Part shown: positions 7,664-14,007 of the stretch, piece after piece | How positions within the stretch are numbered: position 1 is the stretch's first letter | Layout: every line of letters starts with the position of its first letter | Assembly (NCBI GenBank): GCA_902798745.1 | Contig: CADBXM010000011.1 | Coordinates: 1-64,000 of the forward strand | Origin: an uncultured Eubacteriales bacterium | GTDB lineage: Bacteria > Bacillota > Clostridia > Peptostreptococcales > Anaerovoracaceae | Direction: 5' to 3' | Length of the DNA stretch: 64,000 nt | Position numbers and translations under genes: made by a program | The notes under the pieces: generated by a model | Seen by the model: the letters and a program-made list of their open reading frames with translations, nothing else | Told to the model about the DNA's origin: nothing | The model's database searches: none

Positions 7664-8595
7664 AAAGGACAAAATACCCTATAAGCAGGGAGTTCCTGCC
7701 GCTTAGCCTGTACACGCCGAGGATGACAAAAAAGAGCATCGCGCGCACCAACAGGCTGTATCGCGTTCCGAAGTCGTTGTTCAAAGATCCGGAGCTGAAC
7801 GTGAGGACGTTTATGATCCCTTCGTTCAGAGGCGCGAAGATCGAGCTGATGCTGATCGAGCCCGTTGGGATAAAGAAGCCTGCGCCGTGCTTTTACAACA
7901 TTCACGGAGGCGGATTTGTGTACGAGGGCACTTCTGCGCATTACAGGCATTCGGTCAACTACGCAAAGGGCGCAGGCTGCATCGTAGCCTACGTGAAATA
8001 CAGGCTGGGGCCTGAGTATCCGTTCCCTTATCCGCAGGAGGACTGCTACGCCGCGCTCGTGTGGCTGCATGAGCATGCCGGCGAGATCGGCATCGACCCT
8101 GACAGGATAGGGATCGGCGGGGACAGTGCCGGAGGCACGCTGGCTGTCACGTCGTGTCTTATGGCTCGTGACAGACAGAGCGGCATAAAGCCGCTGTTCC
8201 AGCTGCTCGTATATCCATTCCTCGATGCCAGGAGCCAGAGCGAGTCCTTCCGCAAATACACCGACACACCGGTCTGGAACTCGACTCTGTCCAAGAAGGT
8301 GACGCCGTTCATCAATCCACGTCCCGAAGACACGCCACTCGCGTACAGATCGCCTGTCGAAGCGGAAAGTCTGGAGGGTATGCCACAGGCTTACATTGAA
8401 GTCGCGGAGTTTGACGCCTTGCGAGACGACGGGATCCTCTACAGCAAGCTCCTCAAGGAGACCGGCATAGATGTGGAATTCCACGACACGCATGGCACCA
8501 TGCACGGATTCGACTACAACGCCAAGGCACCGACAACGATAAAGATGGAGGCGCTGAGGATCGACTATATTAAGGGGAAATTCAGAGAAAGGTAA
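7660..8595 (+). CDS. Alpha/beta hydrolase, HSL-type esterase
   Basis: A 311-residue cytosolic esterase of the hormone-sensitive lipase/Aes family. The oxyanion HGGGF lies at residues 82-86 and the nucleophile elbow GGDSAGG has Ser156. A candidate acid is in EFDALRDDG and the candidate His is in GTMHGFDY. It probably hydrolyses short-chain acyl esters. The ATG overlaps the upstream TGA. It forms a two-gene operon with the FMN protein, which may hint at acting on an aromatic or xenobiotic ester, but that is inference. Confidence 0.88.
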   Translation: MKRTKYPISREFLPLSLYTPRMTKKSIARTNRLYRVPKSLFKDPELNVRTFMIPSFRGAKIELMLIEPVGIKKPAPCFYNIHGGGFVYEGTSAHYRHSVNYAKGAGCIVAYVKYRLGPEYPFPYPQEDCYAALVWLHEHAGEIGIDPDRIGIGGDSAGGTLAVTSCLMARDRQSGIKPLFQLLVYPFLDARSQSESFRKYTDTPVWNSTLSKKVTPFINPRPEDTPLAYRSPVEAESLEGMPQAYIEVAEFDALRDDGILYSKLLKETGIDVEFHDTHGTMHGFDYNAKAPTTIKMEALRIDYIKGKFRER

Positions 8596-8613
8596 GGAGA
8601 CTAAAGAGAACAA

Positions 8614-9519
8614 ATGGCAACAGAAGAATTATTTGAAGGTAATATGGCAGTAGCGGAAGCTCCAGCCGAAGATGCGTTGACCGAAGCTGCAACAGCTGAA
8701 GCATTGGCTGAAGAGTCGCTTCCAGAAATGAAAGTGACACCGACCGCACCATCGCATGCCGCCGAGGAGCCACTTCCCGAAATGAAGGCATCTCCGACCG
8801 CGCAAGCTGAGCCGCTTCCTGAAATGAAAGCAACTCCAACTGCACCATCGCATGCCACCGAGGAACCGCTTCCCGAAATGAGAGCGACTCCAACTGCAAC
8901 CGCAACAGCGCAAGCCGAGCCACTCCCGGAAATGAGTCCGACTCCAACCGCAAAAGCCGAAGAGCCGCTTCCTGAAATGAAAGGAACGCCTACCGAGGCG
9001 CCGGAATTCGAAGCGCCCTCTGAGCCACAACCGGAATACGCCGAAGCCGGCATCGAGATGGAATGGGAGGTCGAAACAATTCCCAGAGAAAAGGAGCCGG
9101 TCGAGGAACCCATAATAACAGAGACGATCGTCGAAGAGTACACCGGACCAAGCTACGACTCGGATGACGAAGGGGAATATGACCATGGCTATGACCGAGG
9201 CTTCGACCAAGACTTCGATGATGATCGTCAAACCTTCGATCAAGGTTGGAATGGGGGTTACGTGCGACGCGGCGTGGCGGCCAGAAGAATGAACAAGCAT
9301 ATTTTCACCTGGGTGTTCTCGTTCTTCCTCGGTATCTACGGCGTGGATAGATTCTTCCGCGGGCAAACATTCCTCGGCTTGATGAAGCTGCTCACTTTTG
9401 GCGGGCTCGGACTCTGGTATTGCATAGACGTCATAGTGGCGTTAATTAATTCATATGCTGGCCCATACAAGTATGAGGAAGACGTGAAGTTTGACCGCTA
9501 CGGGCGGTACGTAATGTGA
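8614..9519 (+). CDS. TM2-domain membrane protein with LPEM/PTA repeat N-terminus
   Basis: A 301-residue protein. Residues 28-125 hold six copies of a repeat of the type (E)PLPEM-K/R-xxPTA, rich in Pro, Glu, Ala and Thr. An acidic/Tyr/Asp-rich linker follows (YDHGYDRGFDQDFDDD). The C-terminus (about 225-301) is a TM2 domain: two membrane helices with a GVDRF-type turn (FFLGIYGVDRFFRGQ and LWYCIDVIVALIN). TM2 proteins are small membrane proteins of unknown role. The long repetitive, probably disordered head is unusual. The SD (TAAGGAG) is 14 bases upstream of the ATG. Confidence 0.8.
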   Translation: MATEELFEGNMAVAEAPAEDALTEAATAEALAEESLPEMKVTPTAPSHAAEEPLPEMKASPTAQAEPLPEMKATPTAPSHATEEPLPEMRATPTATATAQAEPLPEMSPTPTAKAEEPLPEMKGTPTEAPEFEAPSEPQPEYAEAGIEMEWEVETIPREKEPVEEPIITETIVEEYTGPSYDSDDEGEYDHGYDRGFDQDFDDDRQTFDQGWNGGYVRRGVAARRMNKHIFTWVFSFFLGIYGVDRFFRGQTFLGLMKLLTFGGLGLWYCIDVIVALINSYAGPYKYEEDVKFDRYGRYVM

Positions 9520-9590
9520 CATGACAACATCAAAACTATGATGTGACAACAAACGCATTATGATGTGACAACATACGAATTTTGATATGA
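9513..9590 (+). repeat. Direct repeats of about 22-24 bp built on TGATGTGACAACA
   Basis: Three units, starting near 9513, at 9538 and at 9560, carry TGTGACAACA or ATGACAACA followed by an AT-rich tail. A fourth partial unit (GATATGACACC) contains the start codon of the next gene. The array begins on the stop codon of the TM2 gene. The period is not a multiple of three, so it is not coding. It could be an operator array. Confidence 0.7.
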
Positions 9591-9967
9591 CACCACTACT
9601 TATGAAGGCTGTTATAGCCATTACATTAGCACTGATATTCTATACGATAGGCGTGTGGTCGGAGCACAGGGCAAAAGTGCTGAAGCCATTGCACCTCGCG
9701 TTCTTTTGGCTAGGACTCTGCGCCGATACCACAGGAACGATGATGATGTCCAGGCTCGCGGATGGAACCGCCGGCGGGCTTAGCGGTGCGCACGGGATCA
9801 CTGGAATGATCGCTATAATACTGATGGCGATCCACGCGATTTGGGCAACTGTCGTACTGGCTCGCAAGGACGACAATGCTATGCATATGTTCCACAAATT
9901 CAGCGTGGCAGTGTGGCTCATTTGGCTCGTGCCATTTGTCCTTGGCATGATAATGGGAATGCGCTGA
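9587..9967 (+). CDS. Small four-helix membrane protein, HsmA/TIGR03987-like
   Basis: A 126-residue, very hydrophobic protein with about four membrane segments. GVWSEHR, HLAFFWLGLCADTTGTMMM and GAHGITGMIAIILMAIHAIWA resemble the TIGR03987 (HsmA) family of small integral membrane proteins, assigned from memory of the pattern. Conserved His residues within the helices suggest haem or metal binding, but that is inference. No SD precedes the ATG at 9587 or the second ATG at 9602. The start lies inside a direct-repeat array. Confidence 0.6.
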   Translation: MTPLLMKAVIAITLALIFYTIGVWSEHRAKVLKPLHLAFFWLGLCADTTGTMMMSRLADGTAGGLSGAHGITGMIAIILMAIHAIWATVVLARKDDNAMHMFHKFSVAVWLIWLVPFVLGMIMGMR

Positions 9968-9984
9968 TCGAGCCCGCGACTAAC

Positions 9985-10085
9985 TCACTAACTCGACCAA
10001 AAAATGATCGCCGCCTAGTTATGTGAACTGGCGGCTTTTTAAGTTTTCTTTAACCCGCATAGTCCGTCGACTAAGCATTATGATA
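9985..10085 (+). ncRNA. Small-RNA-like repeat, copy 1 (partial)
   Basis: It shares with the copies at 13788 and 20884 the ACTAACTC-acc segment, the terminator hairpin GCCGCC (10010-10015)/GGCGGC (10030-10035) with T5, and a downstream tail ending AGTCCGTCGACTAAGC. Unlike the others it lacks the TTGCGG-N17-TATAAT promoter and the first hairpin. It may serve simply as the terminator of the upstream membrane protein gene, or be a decayed copy. Confidence 0.55.
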
Positions 10086-10100
10086 ACTCGAACCATCTAC

Positions 10101-10188
10101 GGTCTGCTCCGAGAGGCCCAGCGCTGACCGGCGGGACTACTAAACCCGCACGGACAGCTGTAGAGCGGGACGATCGGCAAAGCAGACC
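10101..10188 (+). other. Candidate structured RNA region
   Basis: GGTCTGCT (10101-10108) is the exact complement of AGCAGACC (10181-10188), closing a GC-rich stretch. Inside it, GCGGG (10131-10135) pairs with CCCGC (10145-10149). No open reading frame fits. It matches none of the riboswitch cores I can recall. Further hairpins follow, including a GCGCACGAGA/TCTCGTGC pair near 10314-10360. The whole 9968-10697 stretch has no gene. Confidence 0.4.
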
Positions 10189-10423
10189 CCGCGAGTCAGA
10201 GGAGACGAGCGGAAAATCAACATACAGAGCAATAAGGCTACCATCTACCTTAGGCGTATGAGATGTGAGTAACGATAATTCTAAGCGTCAGGTAATGACA
10301 ATGCGCATTTGAGCGCGCACGAGATATTGCGATGCGTAGTGTGCGGAGCTCTCGTGCGTGCTATCGAATTTTTCGACTGATTAGATTTCAAATCGCTCTT
10401 CGAAAAAGGAGTTTTTGCAAAAA

Positions 10424-10461
10424 TTATACATTTGAAAAAAATTTTTGCGAAAAATGTATAA
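10424..10461. repeat. 38-bp palindrome A (TTATACATTT...AAATGTATAA)
   Basis: Perfect 10-bp arms with an A/T-rich centre. Its right arm creates TGTATAAT, an extended -10-like sequence. A second, nearly identical palindrome lies at 10592. Both precede the nuclease-like gene at 10698, consistent with paired operators. Confidence 0.65.
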
Positions 10462-10508
10462 TGATTCTGCTATATGCAGCAGATATCATCAAAAGAGGCT
10501 GAAACTTA

Positions 10509-10545
10509 CTTGACGATAATCCCGATATATCCAATTATCGTCAAG
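10509..10545. repeat. Perfect 12-bp inverted repeat CTTGACGATAAT/ATTATCGTCAAG
   Basis: Arms at 10509-10520 and 10534-10545 with a 13-base spacer. Each arm contains TTGACG, a -35-like hexamer pointing outward on its strand. It lies between the two TTATACATTT palindromes. Confidence 0.65.
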
Positions 10546-10591
10546 CGGATTTCCCTGAAGTTGAGACGAGCGGAGCGAGGTGGTAAAATGA

Positions 10592-10629
10592 TTATACATT
10601 TTCGGGCAAAATTTTTTTGAAATGTATAA
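10592..10629. repeat. 38-bp palindrome B (TTATACATTTTC...GAAATGTATAA)
   Basis: A second copy of the palindrome at 10424, with the same arms and the same overall length, 168 bp downstream and 69 bp before the start of the nuclease-like gene. Confidence 0.65.
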
Positions 10630-10697
10630 CAAATCAAAAAAGTCCTCTTGAAAGACGCGAAATGCGACACAAGTTTATGTCGAAGCGAGGAAAGGGT

Positions 10698-11492
10698 ATG
10701 ATTCACAGAAAAGAACTAGAGAGAATTCGAAATGTTCTGATTGATCGTAAGAACGACCTTGAAAATGAACTTACTACTTTACCGGAAGGATCGCTTTATT
10801 GCGCTAAAATAAAAGGGTGCTGGTATTATTACCAACTGCTTCCAAAGCAGGGAAACCGGAAGAAAGAGAAGCGCCTTGGCATCTCCAATGACACGGATAA
10901 GATATTTGCGCTTGTTAGGAAGCAGTATATAAACAAGGCGCTGGCGTTAGTCGAAAAGGATATAAAAGTCTTGGAGATGGCGATCAAGCACTACGTCGAC
11001 ATCGATGAGGAAAGCGTCATGGAGAAGTTCCTCGAGAAGCATCCGGAGCTGAGCGCAGGCATCATGCATGGTCATCAGAGAGATGAGGAATGGGCTGAAG
11101 CTTACGACAGACAGGAAGACTTCTTTGCTGAGGAAAGAAAGCATACGTCTTTGAGGGGCGAAGCGATGCTGTCTAAGAATGAACTGTACATCGCTTCGAG
11201 ACTCGACCATTACGGAATACCTTACAGATATGAGTGCGATATCCCACATCCGGACACTGATCGCGTCCCGGATTTCACTATCAGACGCCCACGTGATGGC
11301 AAAATCATCTACTGGGAACATCTGGGACTGACTGGCGATGACAGCTACATGAAGGGGAATGAGCTTAAATTCGTTGAGTACGCAGACATCGAAATAGTGC
11401 CTTGGGATAACCTGATAGTCACTTATGACACGCCGGATGGCGGCATAGACGGAAAGATCATAGAAGCGATGATTCAAGGATGGCTGCTGTGA
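10698..11492 (+). CDS. PD-(D/E)XK nuclease-like protein of unknown function
   Basis: About 264 residues. The N-terminal half is helical and highly charged, with a conserved-looking GCWYYYQLLPKQG segment. The C-terminal half has the layout of a restriction-endonuclease fold: a Glu helix (SKNELYIASRLDHYGIPYRYE), then VPDFTIRRP, then KIIYWEHLG, matching E...PD...xEx. It may therefore cut nucleic acid. It is not linked to a methyltransferase. The ATG at 10698 was preferred to an earlier ATG because GAGGAAAGGG precedes it. The leader holds two palindromes that may be operators. Confidence 0.6.
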   Translation: MIHRKELERIRNVLIDRKNDLENELTTLPEGSLYCAKIKGCWYYYQLLPKQGNRKKEKRLGISNDTDKIFALVRKQYINKALALVEKDIKVLEMAIKHYVDIDEESVMEKFLEKHPELSAGIMHGHQRDEEWAEAYDRQEDFFAEERKHTSLRGEAMLSKNELYIASRLDHYGIPYRYECDIPHPDTDRVPDFTIRRPRDGKIIYWEHLGLTGDDSYMKGNELKFVEYADIEIVPWDNLIVTYDTPDGGIDGKIIEAMIQGWLL

Positions 11493-11591
11493 GCGTGGCG
11501 GCGTGAAGTCGGCATAGATGACGCGGGCGTAAAGCCACTGGAAGTTCGGTGCGATAATGAAAATGAAAAAGAGGAGATGAAAAGGGGTACT

Positions 11592-12773
11592 ATGGAATAC
11601 AGAAAACTCGGAAACACAGGCCTTGAAGTGAGCGTGATCGCGCTCGGCTGCGAGGCGTTCGTAGAAGATAACGCCAATGCGAAGACCTTCCTTGACATGG
11701 CTGAGGAGGCCGGAGTCAATTACTTCGATCTGTATCAGCCCGATCCTGCGGCGAGGTCCGCGCTCGGCGAAGCCCTCAAGGGCAGGAGAGAGAAGTTCAT
11801 AATACAGTCGCATCTCTCATCGGTCTGGAAGAACGGCCAGTATGAGAGGAGCCGCGACCTTGCAGAGGTGAAGGCGGCGTTCGAGGACTCGCTTGAGAGG
11901 CTCGGCACCGACTACATAGACGTGGGTATGATCCATTACTGCGACGCGGACAGCGACTGGCAGGCCATTAAGGACAACGGCATCGTAGAGTACGCGAAGC
12001 AGCTGAAGGCCGAAGGCAAGATCCGCCATATCGGGCTTTCATCGCACAATCCGAAAGTAGCCATCAAAGCGATAGAGGAAGGCGACATCGAAGTGCTGAT
12101 GTTCAGCATCAACCCGGTCTATGACATGCTGCCGGGAACAGAGGATGTCGAGGATCTCTGGGCGGACGAGGTGTACGAAGGCGGCTTCACCAACATGGAC
12201 CCGGAACGTCAGAAGCTGTACGAGCTCTGTGAGAGCAAGGGGATCGGCATCACGGTCATGAAAGCGTTCGCGGGGGGAGACCTGCTTAACGCGGATATGT
12301 CGCCAGCCGGAGCAGCGCTGACACCTGTGCAGTGCATCAGCTATTGCCTATCGAGACCGGCAGTCGCGACGGTTTGCTCGGGCGCGAGAAACGCAGAACA
12401 GCTGGCAGAGAGTATAGCGTACTGCGATGCATCTGAGAGCGAGCGCGACTACGCCGAGGCCTTCGCCAACTTCCCTAAAGTCAGCTGGAGCGGGCACTGC
12501 ATGTACTGCAATCACTGCCACCCTTGCCCGGCCGAGATCGATATAGCTTTCGTCACAAAACTGCTCAATCTCGTGGTCGCGCACAACGAGTCGAACGGTA
12601 TAAAGGAAGGGACCAAAGAGTTCCGCGTGCCTGACACCGAGAGGATGCACTATCAGGTGCTTGAGAAGCATGCGAGCGACTGCATCCAGTGCGGCATGTG
12701 CGAGACAAGGTGCCCATTCGATGTGAATATACGCGAAAACATGAAACACGCGGAAGAAGTATTCGGATATTGA
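11592..12773 (+). CDS. Aldo/keto reductase-like protein with C-terminal 4Fe-4S domain
   Basis: About 393 residues. The N-terminal TIM barrel opens MEYRKLGNTGLEVSVIALG, as in aldo/keto reductases, and retains the second-shell IDVGMIHY His. The segment YFDLYQPDPAARSALGEALKG lacks the usual catalytic Tyr, and IIQSH replaces the Lys strand, so NADPH-dependent reduction is doubtful. The C-terminus has two Cys clusters (CMYCNHCHPCP and CIQCGMCETRCP), suggesting one or two 4Fe-4S clusters. Such AKR-ferredoxin proteins are common in anaerobes. The ATG at 11592 fits the family start. An ATG 15 bases earlier is also possible. Confidence 0.85.
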   Translation: MEYRKLGNTGLEVSVIALGCEAFVEDNANAKTFLDMAEEAGVNYFDLYQPDPAARSALGEALKGRREKFIIQSHLSSVWKNGQYERSRDLAEVKAAFEDSLERLGTDYIDVGMIHYCDADSDWQAIKDNGIVEYAKQLKAEGKIRHIGLSSHNPKVAIKAIEEGDIEVLMFSINPVYDMLPGTEDVEDLWADEVYEGGFTNMDPERQKLYELCESKGIGITVMKAFAGGDLLNADMSPAGAALTPVQCISYCLSRPAVATVCSGARNAEQLAESIAYCDASESERDYAEAFANFPKVSWSGHCMYCNHCHPCPAEIDIAFVTKLLNLVVAHNESNGIKEGTKEFRVPDTERMHYQVLEKHASDCIQCGMCETRCPFDVNIRENMKHAEEVFGY

Positions 12774-12796
12774 TATAAAAAAGGAGCAAAGAAAAC

Positions 12797-13264
12797 ATGA
12801 AAACATTAACAGCATATTTCTCGGCGAGCGGATACACCGCATCGCTGGCAAAGAGAGTAGCAACGGCAGCCGAAAGCGATCTGTTCGAGATCAAGCCGGT
12901 AGAGCCGTATACAGATGCCGATCTCAGATGGACAAATCCTCTGGCAAGATGCAACAAAGAGAAGATCGGCAAGAAGAGCGTGCCTATCGCAAACCGAGTC
13001 GAAGACTTCGACTCCTACGACATGATACTGATCGGCTTCCCGATCTGGTACTACGCCGCGCCGAATATCATCGAGACATTCGTGAAGAGCTATGACTTCA
13101 GTGGCAAGAAAGTTGCGCTGTTCGCGACATCGGGCGGCAGTGACATAACAAAGGCGCCTGGCAAGTTGCAGCCGCTCATGAAGGGCGAGATCGTTGGCGC
13201 AAAGCTGTTCAGGGCAGATGCTAACAGCCCTGAAATCAGGACATGGCTCAGCAGTTTGAAATGA
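12797..13264 (+). CDS. Flavodoxin
   Basis: A 155-residue protein. The phosphate-binding loop for FMN is SASGYTASLAKRVA near the N-terminus, in place of the classic SxTGNT. LIGFPIWYYAAPNIIETFVKSYDFSGKKVALFATSGGS matches the Flavodoxin_4 group. It probably carries electrons, plausibly for the iron-sulfur AKR-like protein just upstream (24 bp gap). AAAAAGGAG precedes the ATG. Its stop overlaps the thpR start. Confidence 0.88.
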   Translation: MKTLTAYFSASGYTASLAKRVATAAESDLFEIKPVEPYTDADLRWTNPLARCNKEKIGKKSVPIANRVEDFDSYDMILIGFPIWYYAAPNIIETFVKSYDFSGKKVALFATSGGSDITKAPGKLQPLMKGEIVGAKLFRADANSPEIRTWLSSLK

Positions 13265-13761
13265 GACTATTCATTGCAATAAATCTTAATGAAGAAATGA
13301 AGGACGCCCTCCTGGACATACAGGACACAATGAGGACATACGGCGTCCGCGGCAAAGAGACAACGCCCGAGAACATGCATCTGACTCTGGCATTCATAGG
13401 CGAGTATGATGACCCGGACTACGTGAAGGATGTCGTGGAAAGCATGGAAGTGAGACCATTTCAGATAAGCCTGAAAGGCATCGGCGCGTTTGGGAATCTA
13501 TGGTGGGCCGGGCTTGAGAAAAGTCCTCCACTTGACGCGGTCGCAAGAAGACTCAGAAGGGCACTCGCGGAGGCTGGTATCCCATTCGATAAAAAGAGAT
13601 TCTCGCCACATATCACGTTGATCCGCCGAGCAGACGGCAAGCTCGGTGACGTGCCGGCGGAAGAGCTTGCCGCGCACAACGGAGTGACTATGACTGTTGA
13701 TCATATATCGCTGATGCGCTCGGATCGCGGCAAATACGGAATGATATACACAGAATTGTGA
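13261..13761 (+). CDS. thpR: RNA 2',3'-cyclic phosphodiesterase (2H phosphoesterase family)
   Basis: A 166-residue protein of the LigT/ThpR family. The two signature HxTx motifs are HLTL (His40-Thr42) and HITL (His117-Thr119), which form the catalytic pair that opens 2',3'-cyclic phosphates on RNA ends. MRLFIAINL at the start is typical. The ATG overlaps the TGA of the flavodoxin gene (ATGA), so the real start is here and not at the ATG 18 bases earlier inside the flavodoxin gene. Confidence 0.92.
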   Translation: MRLFIAINLNEEMKDALLDIQDTMRTYGVRGKETTPENMHLTLAFIGEYDDPDYVKDVVESMEVRPFQISLKGIGAFGNLWWAGLEKSPPLDAVARRLRRALAEAGIPFDKKRFSPHITLIRRADGKLGDVPAEELAAHNGVTMTVDHISLMRSDRGKYGMIYTEL

Positions 13762-13787
13762 TGATATCCAGAAGAATGAAAAATGCA

Positions 13788-13900
13788 TTGCGGGTTCCAC
13801 ATGCATTGCATATAATTGGGTCAGGAAGAGCATCGTTCGTCAACGACTAACTCAACCTTGTTTTGGTTGCCGCCTAGTTACGTGAACTGGCGGCTTTTTT
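13788..13900 (+). ncRNA. Small-RNA-like repeat, copy 2 (own promoter and terminator)
   Basis: A -35 TTGCGG (13788-13793), 17 bp, then TATAAT (13811-13816). The predicted transcript is about 78 nt, from near 13823 to the T6 at 13895-13900. Three hairpins are visible: TCGTT-cgtc-AACGA, CAACC...GGTTG, and the terminator GCCGCC...GGCGGC whose stem is extended inside by AGTT/AACT. Compared with copy 3, pairs in the first two hairpins change from T-A to C-G and from A-T to G-C on both sides. No ORF of any size fits. Confidence 0.7.
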
Positions 13901-13949
13901 GATGCTTACTGTTACCCGCAAAGTCCGTCGACTAAGCGTTAAAGAAAAA

Positions 13950-13969
13950 GGCTCTGCCGAAGCAGAGCC
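13950..13969 (-). terminator. Terminator of the minus-strand surface protein gene
   Basis: GGCTCTGC-CGAA-GCAGAGCC. On the minus strand it is followed by TTTTTCTTT. It lies 39 bp past the stop of the gene ending at 14008. Confidence 0.85.
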
Positions 13970-14007
13970 CATCATTAATAATTGTGAATTCATGTAATAA
14001 GCAGTTG

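Noticed and set aside
7546..8613. 355-codon open frame on the minus strand
   Set aside because: Antisense to the FMN-protein/esterase operon, which has conserved active sites; no RBS.
9985..10085. Integron attC-like sites at the repeated GCCGCC hairpins
   Set aside because: The paired core sites (RYYYAAC/GTTRRRY) are absent and no integrase is seen; an RNA with a terminator fits better.
10040..10400. tmRNA, RNase P RNA or a known riboswitch
   Set aside because: None of the conserved core sequences I can recall for these RNAs is present.
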